Assembly (NCBI GenBank): GCA_963675135.1
Contig: OY776120.1
Coordinates: forward strand, 19,496,001 to 19,560,000
From: Galeopsis tetrahit
Lineage: Eukaryota; Streptophyta; Magnoliopsida; Lamiales; Lamiaceae
Reading direction: 5' to 3'
DNA length: 64,000 nucleotides
A program made the position numbers and the translations under genes. Of this stretch, positions 22,245 through 33,131 are shown in pieces. Position 1 is the first letter of the stretch. Every line of letters starts with the position of its first letter. The notes beneath the pieces were generated by a model. The model had not been told where the DNA came from, did not search any database, and saw nothing but the letters and a program-made list of their open reading frames with translations.

Positions 22245-24881
22245 TCATGTGCCACATGGCGGCGGACGTACAATTCGTGTACTACGACGAGGTTGATACC
22301 CATGTTCCTGTTGATCATCCTCATTATGATAATCTTCATCATGATCTTGTGTGCTTGGACCACCGAATTCACTAATACCCGTAAATGGAATAGGCGAGGA
22401 GTTGTAATTTGGACGCCATTCATACTCATTCAAAGGTGCAGTCAAATTCAATAACGAAGTAAAAGATGTTAGTCCCTGGTGATAATGAGACTCATCTGGC
22501 CATGATGTAAAATTAACTGAAAAAAAAAAAAAAAAAACACAATGTAAAATTATTTGTAAAATAAAGCATACGAAGTATGTAATTAAACTTTAATCATATA
22601 ATTGATAAATTACGTACCCGTCTGTGTAACCGGAGTAGTGTACATATAATTATCAGGCTGAGGCACATTATAATTGTCCTCATGTCTTCTTGATGGTCCA
22701 GCATCTGTCACGTTATAGCAAGAATAAAATAAATTGGTAATTTTCACTTGACTTGTTAGTGTAACAAATAATTAATTTTTATTGTAAATTACGTACCATT
22801 TTGTGAATAAGATGGGTATATATAAGGAGACTCGTTTGGTTCTACCGATGAACGTCTTCTTCGACTTCTAGACATTGAAGGTTCAACATCTCCACGTCTT
22901 GCGCTACTTCGTCTCTGATGTGTTAAGGTCTCTCGTTCAGCCTCTGTGTTGTCAACAACTGGTGGATCTTCAAGGTACGGAGGTATGTCCATAATAGGCT
23001 CTGCCTCGTCGAGGATTTGTCTCGTCTCATTATAGTACTCCAACAATGAGGCTGCACTAGTAGTTCTAGTCTGACGTTGACTAATTCTAAAACGAGAGAA
23101 CATTTGTATCTGCAAGGAAAAAAATAAGTGGAGTTTTATGTATGTATATATTATTTTATTCCATATTGCTACGAACATAATAAATGAATGAACTTGTACC
23201 ACTTGATCTCTTAAAGAAGTCCTTGGTGGCTGGAACCCCTGAACCTCCACGATGTACTCATTAGGGGAAATTATACGTCGTGTAATTCGACGGTACCACT
23301 GCATATAATCATTGGTTACAGAAGTTCTACCATTGATGGGACGATTTGGTCTAAAAGGGCTTCTGTTATTCCACTGTTCAATCCAAACATTATGTACATG
23401 AGCCCAGTTGCAACCCTCCCGCCCTTTCCGATCGACGGAGTGCAACGACACATGATGAGAGTCTATCACACGTGGAATGCCTTGGATAAAACCGAATTGC
23501 CTCAACACTCGATTCGGGTGATGCATCTCCACTATACTAACATTGATTAGTGGACATTCTGACATCCAATTCCAATTGAGATAACGGGGTGAAAGACTTG
23601 ATATCTCCGGCGAATCCATGTCGTAAGGTTGCCACTCAAACTGCATAAAAAATTACTTATTTTTAAGTTTAGCAAACCATCAGATATGTTACGTGATATG
23701 AGATAATTGCTTGCTTGTGAGTCTATCAAACGATCAAATATGTCTTTATATACACGAATAGAGTTTCTCACACTTCTAGCATGGTCATGATAGCTACTCC
23801 ACCTATAATTTATATATAACACAATAAGTATAAATAAATAACACGATAAGTATAAATAAATAAATGTATTTTATGTATAAAAAATATACCTAGACCCATA
23901 CGGAGCAAGTCCCAAACAGCGATTGTTCACACCGAACATTGGCCTTGTTACAAGCATGTTATGTATATTTAAAGGTTGAATAACATTTATTCTCATCCAT
24001 GCCCAAATCTGCAATCAGAATGAAATATTTAAAAAAATATTTACAATATAAAATGAATATATAAAAAGTTGTTATATATTAACAATTACCTGTAATAAGG
24101 ACAATGCTCCAGAAATGGAATTCACACGAGTGTTTGCGGCCTTACATAGCTCTCTATATAGGAAGGCCAATACTGCACTTCCCCAACTATAGGTTCCATC
24201 TCTCGTTACATCCTCTAAAAAATATAAATATAACAATCGAACAGAAGACCGAGAGGAGTCGGGCATCATTAAACTACCCAACAGTATAAGCGCGCATCCT
24301 CGTGCATACTGATCAACACGCACTTGTGGTGTATTCCAGTCAATATGTTGACGCCTGAGGTGCTATGTAGAACTTAGGTTGATCGCATTGGTAGTCCTCA
24401 TCTCTCCCTGAATTGGCCGAAACCCTAGCCAAGTGTTAATATATCTCTGTCATTCTGTTGGTGAGTGTCTCAATTCCGGACATATAATTGGCTCTCCCTC
24501 TATCGACAGCCCCCATAAAATAGCCACATCTTGTAATGTTATAGTGGCCTCCCCGATCGGAAAGTGGAAGGTATGTGTCTCTGGGCGCCATCTTTCCACT
24601 AGTGCAGTAATAAGATGACGATCCAGTTTCAAATGTCCACACCTAAAAGGACCGTAAAGTCCCATTTTCTGTAACACGTCTATCACTCGAGGGTGGAGTT
24701 GTACGTCCTCTGGATCAGCATTTTCCCTATTGATCCAGAAGATATTTACAGCTCCTTGATAGACCATCAACACATTATCAGTTTGATTGGCGTTGACGTA
24801 AATAGTGCCAGAACGATGTGAGGCTTGTTCATTTAATACAGAATTATCTTCTGGTCCCATACGAATATTCTCGTTTTCCAT
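22245..24881 (-). pseudogene. Plant mobile domain (PMD) protein gene carried by MULE-1, with premature stops
   Basis: The ATG at 24881 opens an exon with the PMD signature: GLYGPFRCGHLKLDRHLI, VERWRPETHTFHFP, GEATITLQDVAILWGL. A TGA at about 24449 and a TAG near 24375 interrupt the frame; the sense sequence continues past both (RYINTWLGFRP; RVDQYARGCALILLGSLM). Splice-like junctions at about 24090/24008, 23890/23802 and several later sites give about seven exons. The later exons carry the PMD second half (WMRINVIQPLN, EWQPYDMDSPE, NWAHVHNVWIEQW, YMQWYRRITRR) and a low-complexity tail ending RRSTRIVRPPPCGT. PMD proteins include nuclear proteins that help keep transposons and some genes silent; a TE-borne copy is known for this domain family. 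This copy is probably non-functional. Confidence 0.82.
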
Positions 24882-24899
24882 CCTGAAAATTGTGTACAT

Positions 24900-26394
24900 A
24901 AGTATTTAATGATAAAATATAAACTTGAGTAAAAAATAATCATAATCACATTAGGCACCAAATAATATTAATACAATTAATATTCATCCTATAAAAATCA
25001 ATTATAACAATTAAATAGTGAATTATATTATTGAATTATTCCAAATTATAACTACAAGTTCCAAATTATAAAAAAAAAAATCGAGAAAGAGGGTTTTGTG
25101 CTGCTCTTAATTATTATTATTTGTTAAGAGTGAAAACAGATTTTTATTAAATTCTTCTTTTATAATATATTTTTATTTGTAATTTATTAGTGGATGGTAT
25201 TATTTTTATGCAAGCATGCATACGCAGGTATAACTCAAGATCATCGATATCATTTTATTGATACATATCATGTAAAAAAATAATTAATGTGTCATAATAA
25301 TAAAGATGATATATGTTAAATATGAAGTGAAACAGAGGAATTGATGTAAAATTCGAGTGTTTCAATTGTTTTTTTTTCTTTTTACCTTTCAATCATCCAA
25401 ATCCAATTTTCATTTTCATTTTTATTTCCATTTCCATTTCTATTTCCATTCAAATATATAGACATAGGGACGATGGTTTTCCAACTTCCCTTCTTTTTCT
25501 ATATCTTTCACCAGTTGATGAAAAATCAATATTATAATAATAACTATTAATTAGATTTAAGTATTTAACATTTGCAATAAACGTTTTAAAAAATGTTATA
25601 TACAAAAAAATTTGCCAAATAATTGAAGAATCTGCAACTTGGGCGGTCAAGCCTAGATCGACTATTACGTGAACCAATTTCACTGTCCATTTCAGGAGTT
25701 CGTTTAAAGGTAGAGTGTATAGACAACTTATCCAAGCTGATAATATTATCATATGTCAAATTTGAAGATTACTATTTTGTCTATACTGTATTACTTACTA
25801 TATATTAATTCACATGCGCAGATACAACGCACATATAGCTGGCTAGCATGTGACATGCATAATCGCGTTTTACAAAAACATTTTTTTCTCTCTAAATTGT
25901 CAGAGGTGTAAAAAATAAACATGGGGTTCAAATGAAAAATTGAAAATTCGTAATTTGAAAATTGAAAACCTCCATCCCACACTGTTTGCACACTTAAAAT
26001 CAATACTCAATAAAAAAAATATATGAACATCAAAGAAATAAAATAAGGGTATGTCTGTATATTTAATTTTCTTTTTTAATGAAATAAAATACCTGAATAT
26101 GTTCAATTCTTCAAATAAATGGTCCTTTTGTTGATTCTACGTTCAAAATCCGTAAGCAAATTAAACAACCTGAGAAGAGTAAAAAAAAAAAAAAGTTAAA
26201 CAAATATAATAAACTACGTAATACATAAACAATAAATTTGCATATATATACCTCAAGTTGTAATATACCTCAAGTTGTAGGTGTGAATAATATTTTTACC
26301 AAGTTTACAAGTGCATGATAATTGATATGTAAGGAGATTTTTTTTAAAAAAATTGTGTCTTCAACACAAACGGGAGAAGATGGAGAATGGAAGA
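24900..26394. other. A+T-rich non-coding right part of MULE-1
   Basis: Upstream region of the PMD gene. It holds poly-A/T runs, a TTTCCATTTCCATT-type run (25410-25445) and the extra MULE end at 25565-25616. No supported coding sequence. Confidence 0.5.
25565..25616 (-). repeat. Third, isolated copy of the MULE-1 terminus
   Basis: The last ~50 bp of the right TIR (ACATTTGCAATA-ACGTTTTAAAAAATG...AAATTTGCC) occur here in the same orientation as the right TIR, but followed by unrelated sequence. Only the outermost part is present. It could be the right end of a related element caught inside MULE-1, or an old end from before the element was extended. Confidence 0.85.
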
Positions 26395-26805
26395 ATATAT
26401 GTGGGGGAGTAATGAAGGGGAGTGGGGAGGTGGGGTAAATTAATAACGGTAGTTGAATGGGGAGTGGGATAGAATAGGGGTCAAACATTGGAAAAGAGGA
26501 GTTGTGACTATCACTGACAGAGGCGCAACTGCAAAAATGGACTCTTTTAAAATATTGTTTTTTTTACTTTTTTTCGAACAGAGCGTAAGCACGCCCGACA
26601 CGCTTGCCCCATCTCTGAAAGAAGCGCTACTACTAAACTTGACTCTATTTAAATATTTTTTTTCATTAATTTAATAAATAATTTAAAAAACGTGTCAGAC
26701 TGTGACTATTTTGAAACTAGACTGTGACTATTTTGAAAAACTCCCCCGTTTTTGTTACATTTGCAATACACGTTTTAAAAAATGTTATATACAAAAAAAT
26801 TTGCC
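26395..26805 (-). repeat. MULE-1 right terminal inverted repeat
   Basis: Inverse of 16317-16745, ending AAAAAAATTTGCC. It shares the TTTAGTAGTAGCGCTTCT and GTGTCGGGCGTGCT blocks with the left arm (in complement), with local indels. Confidence 0.88.
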
Positions 26806-26814
26806 CAAAAAATG
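26806..26814. repeat. Right 9-bp TSD of MULE-1 (CAAAAAATG)
   Basis: Matches 16308-16316 exactly. Confidence 0.85.
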
Positions 26815-26815
26815 C

Positions 26816-27018
26816 CTACTTGGCATCAAAATATACTAGCAAAAACTACACTTTTTAAGTGTGTACAAAAAATGTCTACTTTGTATCAAAATATACTAGC
26901 AAACACTACACTTTTTAAGTGTTCATAAAAAAACCCTACTTGGCATCAAAATATACTAGCAAACACTACACTTTTTAAGCGTTTACAAAAAATGTCTACT
27001 TGGCATCAAAATATACTA
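26816..27018. repeat. 60-bp minisatellite, about 3.4 units
   Basis: Units start at 26816, 26876, 26936 and 26996 with an exact 60-bp period (CTACTTGGCATCAAAATATA...). MULE-1 was inserted into this array; one further unit lies left of it at 16259. It directly abuts the 3' end of the MULE-2 gene, so it may be that element's subterminal repeat. Confidence 0.88.
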
Positions 27019-27056
27019 ATACGTGCCAGTTAAAACCATTCCCTTCACATCCTTCT

Positions 27057-30000
27057 CTACTTGGCTACACTCTCTTGAGTTTCGAATATATCTCGTGCAA
27101 CTGTATTGTGAGTAATTCTTGAGCTTGGTCTTGTCCCCATACAACCTCTTCCTCTATGTCCTCTTGAGGTAGAGGAACTTGAACCAACATGTGTTGAGGC
27201 TATAAAGTGAACCCTATTCTCCCCAAGCATCTTCAACACAAACAAGTGAAAAATTAGGCATCAATCATATCTTAAAAATTTACATAACCAAGATAGTAAT
27301 TCATACCCTCATGTATATATTTTCAGACCCCCCACCAACATGTATACCAAATCCTTTTCTTGCCTAAACAATTAAGCAATAACACAATTAAATAAATAAA
27401 AAAACTAAAATTCATATTCATCTTAATCAACACATAACAACACAATTAGTCTTACCACTGCTCTATCTCACGCAATGCATTATCAGTTTGAGTGGATTGT
27501 GGTGAAGTTGATGCACGCGATTTTCGTATGCACTAAGTACTTTCATCCATGTGTGGTCTTCCTTTTTTGCGTTGTTAATAAAATTATGTCATTTAGTTTA
27601 CTTATTTACTTTAGAAGGTTAAAAACAAAGCATTACCTTTTGCGGTTTCTCAGCTGCATCATTGGTGCAAGATCTTTTGTTATGTCGAGTTTTGAAACAT
27701 CTTTGACATGTCATTTGTAGACCGAAACGTTTAAGTTTTCTCGCATCTTTCTTCTCTTCCTCAGGCCCTCTTCTTCTTTTCTTCTTCGGCCTTCCTGGCA
27801 TCTTTTTAAATGGTGGTGGCTTTATTGGATTACCAGTAGCTTCAGGCCACAACTTTCTACTATTATAGGTTGCAATGCATTTTGATATGCAACAATGTAT
27901 ACTATGACTGTATAACATTGATCAACAAAGTGTACAACATCTTTTTTCATGAAGTGAATGGCTGAACAAGCATGAATGCAATGGATTCCAGTCAATTCCC
28001 ATGCCCTACACGTGCAAGTTGAGTATTTTAAGTCAACCACAAACTGATCATCCTCAACTAAAACCTTTCTCCAACAGCTGGTTTCGTGATGCACATTCTA
28101 CTCCTTTATTTTGCAGCTTCAACTTTTTTCCTTATTCTAGGACAAATTTTATCGTTACTCCACTCATGTTTTGTAAATTTGTATGTTGTCTCTCCATCAA
28201 TTGAGATCTGATGGTCTCAAGCATGTCTACAATATGCTTTCCCCTTGCCTTCACAATATATCCATTGAATGTCTCTGATACATTGTTATCAATCATGTCT
28301 GACCTTGGAATAGTTTAGATGAATGTCTTGCAAAATCTTTGAGGGTCTCTCTCTAAAAAATATTTGTAGGCAGCTTCGTTTACTTCCTTCATCTCCTGAA
28401 GTGCTATGTTGTAATCACCCATGTACGTACTGCAAACACATTTCCAGAAGATGTTCTTCAATGTTTTTCCCTTGAATTTCTTTTTCCAATTAATGTAGAT
28501 GTGTCTTGCACAATTTCTGTGCTTAGCATACGGGGTCAACTCAGAAATGGCTTTGATAAGTCCCTGAGATACAATTGAGAGCTCATTTAAAAAAAAAAAA
28601 AAAAAAAACAATTAGATGAAAATAAGGAAAAATACATAAGAATGTAAATTCTAACATTTTGTTGATCACTAATGAATGTCCGTCCAACCTAATCCATCAG
28701 AAATGCCCAACTCTTCAAATAATATGGTAAAAAACCACCTCCAACAACTTTCATTTTCAGCCTCCACTACTGCCAAGCAATTGGAAATATTTGATTGTTT
28801 CCATCTTTTCCAGTAGCACACAATAAGGCTCCACCTAAATATATCTTCAAGAAGCAGCCATCAAATCCTATAATAGGTTTACACCCTTGTAGAAAACCTT
28901 TCTTCAATGCACTAAAACCAACAAAGAAACCCTTGAAGACACTATCATCACCCAACAAAAATTCAAATCTCCCTTCATTATCAGACTCTAGCAATGCAGC
29001 CATGTAACTTCTCAAACTTACATAATGCTCATTAATTGATCCTTTTAGCATCTCAAGTGCCATCCACTTGCCTCTGTAAAGCTTCCATCTTGATGGGCTA
29101 ATAACATAGTTCTTTAGTAAATCAAATGCCAAGTCATCAATACTCCAATTTGAATTTTTTCTGAAATTTTCAATGTACTCATTAGCAATCCATCTAGCAG
29201 TTGCTTGTCTAGTGCGCATGTCTCTGCTGCAACGATGCTCATGAATTAACTGCTTAATAGCAAATGTTCCCTCTTTTGATAGTAAACTGGCTTAAAGTTT
29301 CCAGGGGCAACCAACAACACATCTTGCCTCAACTTGCTTCGCGTTAGTCCTTGTAAACTGAATATTGTAGCCATGAACAATCGCTTGTCTCTGAATTGCT
29401 GAACTACACTGTTTTTTACTTTCAACTTCATCCCTAGCACAAAATCCAGTTGCTTATGATCACATTTTTGATCATATATGATCATGTTTTTCTTCTTTCT
29501 TCTTTCTTCCTTCATCAACGAATTCTCCATCACTGTTTGTTGAATTTGAGTTAACTTTACCCTTAGAGTCTTCTTAATCTGAGTACAAACCTCCACTTTC
29601 TTCAATCTCATAATTAATAATTGCACCCCAATTGCTTTCACTTCTGTCATTGGCCATATATTTACAAGCCATGATATATTCTTCATCATCTGTTTCTAAA
29701 TCACAGCATGACAATCCGTCATCAGACTCACTCACATCTATCGTCATATAGTCTTCATCTTCACTAGAGTAGCCACTAATATCACCAGGAAAATCATCAA
29801 TAATATTATTTAAAAAAGCAGGCCCAACAACACCATCACTCCCATCAACCTCATCAACCCCATCAACCCCATCATCATCACAATTAATCTTACCACCATC
29901 TACATATACACTTACTAAATATTGCCCATAGTTGGATTGATGAATCATATTCATCACACTAGCATCATCAAAAACTTCTTTCACCTTAGTCTTTGTCCCT

Positions 30001-30120
30001 GGAATTTTGTAAAATAATTTGTCCCACTTTTTATAGCCTAATTTATGAACTTCTTCTTCCAGGTCAAAATACCTTAACCTATCAATATCTAAACATGCCT
30101 ATGAGCCAATTCAACACCAC
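27057..30120 (-). pseudogene. MULE-2 transposase pseudogene, 5' end cut by LTR insertion
   Basis: Minus-strand reading starts at 30120 (LRYFDLEEEVHKLGYKKWDK), then an acidic N-terminal region (29984-29574) and the MuDR-type DNA-binding domain (about 29450-29220). The MULE catalytic region follows at 29219-28767 (PIIGFDGCFLK, an aspartate motif, and GNNQIFPIAW) and 28611-28315, then a SWIM zinc finger near 28060-27960 (STCTCRAWELTGIHCIHAC). The tail ends with a CCHC-like knuckle (CQRCFKTRHNKRSC, about 27715-27670). Several stops and frameshifts make it non-functional. The protein type differs from the MULE-1 transposase, so this is a separate element. The coding sequence continues beyond the LTR at 32660. 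Confidence 0.85.
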
Positions 30121-32659
30121 TATAACGACCCCAAAAATTTTAAAAGAATAAACATAGACTTTATTATTATTATTTTATTTTTTATTTTTTTTAAAAAAAT
30201 AGGGAGTAAGGGGCATTACTACGCTTGAAAATAACCTAATAATTTAAATGAATGCAACCATCCAAACCAAGGTGATCACCACCAAAACCCTCAAAATAAT
30301 TAAAAAGTGACAACAACAGAAGTAAAGTAGCAAGTAAGGTCCTTAAGGATTTGCCTTACAATAAAATACTACAATTTCAAATAGTCATCCAAACTAAAAT
30401 TTTAAATTTCAAAAGACATGAATTAAAGGGTTGTACTTTCGAGATTGAGTGCTCACATCCACCTTCAATCCTCCCGAACGTTCCCACCTGAAAGTGGAAG
30501 GGGTGAGCATTTGAAAAATACTCAGTGGGTTCACTCAACACCCACTCGAATATCATACAATCCACCATAATAAAGGTTAACCATGGGAATCAATGTATAT
30601 GATAAACATAAATTTGAGATTCATTACTCTCAATCATGGCATTAAGTCACATAGCGACAACTCAAATCACAACCTTCACGTATCATCAATCATATGTTAA
30701 CCATGCAATACGTTCAACGTCGTGTTTTATATTAATAAATAGTGATAGTTAAAATATAATACACGTAAGAGCACATCAATCTTGTTGGGGCACGCTTTAC
30801 CCCGCTCGATCATCTTATTCGGGAGCTACCCGAATGTGATCTTTCGATCAAATCTTGGAACGGTGTTACCCGTAATCTTATCATAGCTAGTACGGTTATT
30901 ATCCGTATACCATACATCTTGCACGGTCTTGACCGTATATCATATATCTTCACGTTTGAAACGTGCATATATGAAAACATGCATGTAACATACTTCTTCG
31001 CATATGGACATACATAATCATAAGCATTTATATATCCATAGAACATACTTATCACAAGTGAACATGTCTAATATCAAATATCCATAAAGCATATATTCCA
31101 CAAGTGAACATGAACATATTTATACACAAATTCACATAGGACATTTAATACAATAAATCACATGATATATAAAGTAGGCATTGTAAAAGTCAACGAGAGT
31201 TACCCCACATATTAGCTTGGAAAGTTAAACGGTATCCTCCTCTCTTAATTCCAAGTCCTTTCCCACTTCTCGTTCCTTAAATTCTACAATAATAGTTCTA
31301 CCACTTAGTCCTTAATTAATATGAACAATAATTATAGTCTAAGTGTATGTGGTTGTGGTAGTGTACTTAAAAGAAGTAGAAATGTTGGCCAAACATAGAA
31401 ATTAAAGGGTTTAGGAAAAGAATGCATTCTCGTAAAGGTTTAAGGACTGAAAGGCAGATTTAAATAATATGAAAGTTCAATATTTTAATGAAAAACAGTA
31501 GATTTCAAAATTTGGGATTAAATGCCACTGATTTCATTCAAAACGGATGAAAAACGAACATTTTATGTGCATTTGAAGTTCTATGGGCATTGTTGCAAAT
31601 TTATGAAAATTTTGTGACTTTTCTTAAATAAAATAGTGCATTTTCGTAAATAATAAAAAAAATGCATTGACAAGATGGAAAATATTTGGGTTGGGCCAAA
31701 ATGAAAAACCGAAAAATAACGTTTTGACCCCAAGATACAAATTTACCTACAAAACGCAACTCGTAGCTTTATACCTCAATATATTCAACCGCACAACTCA
31801 TACCTCCACCACCTACCGGAAAAAGCACCGGCAAGGTGGTCCACCAATAAAACAGGCGGCGTACCGACGGAGAGTCGCCGGAAAACGGGAGAGAGAGAGT
31901 ATGAAAGTGAGAAGGAAATAAAGTAGATTCTAAAAGTTTTCAAACACTTTGACTGGACATAACTAGAGTTTTATAACTCCGATTTAAAAACTAAAATATG
32001 TTCTGGAAAGCTTATGAAAACAGCTTTCAAACAAGACCAAAAACTTGAGATCTAAAAGTTATGGCCTAAAGAATAAGTTCCGACTATAAGAGTTTTAACC
32101 CATCTTTGACCAGCCATAACTGGATATCTAGAACTCCGATCGAGAATCGGAAAAGTGTTCCAGAAAGCTCTCGACGAGACCTTTCCAACGGTGCTGGCCG
32201 ATCAACGATCAGACGTCGGAAAGTTAGCCGGAGTTTGGACGGAAGCTGAAATGTGTGTGGGTAAGGTGTGTGTCTTGAGTGTGAGTGTGAAGTAAAAATC
32301 TTACCCTAATGTGAAGTGCCAAAAATGTGCAAAAATTCAGAAAGTGACTATTTATAAGGTGCAAAATGCCCTAGGGTTTCCTTAGTAGGCCATAAGAAAG
32401 GGCCTTGTCTTAATATTTTTGTTTGGGTCATTACTTATATTATTTTAAGACCATTTCTTATATCAACTCAAACCTAAATGAATAACTTAACTAGTCTTAT
32501 GTCATCCACCAATATTAATCTTACTACCATTAGTAAATAAATAATTCAATAGGTGAATAACATATAATATTATGTAAATTTCACATAATTATGATAAATC
32601 ACATAATTTCACATAGACAAATATAAGGGCTCAATTCATGAGATTTTTGGGTTCTTACA
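30121..32659. mobile_element. Array unit 1: full-length (long-form) LTR inserted in MULE-2
   Basis: Same family and length class as 722-3203. It begins TATAACGACCCC and ends TTCTTACA. The flanking pentamers are ACCAC (30116-30120) and CCCAC (32660-32664), a TSD with one base changed. Sequence on both sides reads as the MULE-2 5' exon, which fixes this as the original insertion. No coding capacity. Confidence 0.8.
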
Positions 32660-33131
32660 CCCACTGTAGATCAATTCCCCATTTTCTGATAACTTTTTCC
32701 CACCATGATGAATATAAATAGAGAGTTCACTGTAAATCGAATATACAAACAATGTATTAGGCCATAATTTTTAAAATATTTTGTAGAAATTTAGACTATA
32801 AATTTCTAATTAGCTTTTTGCAGAAATCTGGTTTACAGAAATTTTAAATTAGATTTTTTGAAGAAAATATATATTCTTACCACCAATTATTTTTACCATT
32901 ATAAATTCCTACTTAGATTTTAGCATAAATCAGATTCACAAGAAACCCTAATTTAAAAAACACTCAATTTCTAGACTCCACGTTCGTGACCTCCTCCGTA
33001 ACAAGCCAAAGTTATTAAAAATTTCTAAAAATCCATTAAACTATTCCAAAAATATGTCACACTATCCGGGACACTTTCGAAAATTTCAGAAAACTATAAG
33101 GTAAAATAAAAATTAGCATATAGGCTCTACC
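32660..33131 (-). pseudogene. Array spacer 1: 5' exon and leader of MULE-2
   Basis: On the minus strand, about 32735 down to 32660 reads IYIHHGGKKLSENGELIYSG, with the HHGG motif that opens this type of MULE transposase. It runs up to the LTR; the reading resumes on the far side at 30120 (GVELAHRH, then LRYFDLEEE after a one-base shift). Upstream is a TTTACAG acceptor-like site and A+T-rich leader. This 0.47-kb segment is repeated after every LTR in the array. Confidence 0.6.

Larger units (their letters stand above)
16317..26805 (+). mobile_element. MULE-1: 10.5-kb Mutator-like element with cargo genes
   Basis: The ends are long inverted repeats beginning GGCAAATTTTTTTGTATATA, each about 0.4 kb, with a perfect 9-bp TSD CAAAAAATG outside. 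Inside, on the plus strand, are a mudrA-type transposase pseudogene (18652-21262) and a Myb/SANT-like gene (21385-21963). On the minus strand is a PMD gene (24881-22245). A pogo-like element (17326-18110) is nested in the left non-coding part. All coding parts carry stop codons, so the element is not autonomous now, but its ends are intact enough to be mobilised in trans if a partner exists. Confidence 0.9.

Noticed and set aside
26816..27018. Possible CRISPR-like array
   Set aside because: The units are contiguous 60-mers without unique spacers, and the host is a plant; it is a minisatellite.
32660..33131. Internal region of an LTR retrotransposon between two LTRs
   Set aside because: There is no primer-binding site after the first LTR and no polypurine tract before the second, and it reads as a MULE 5' exon.
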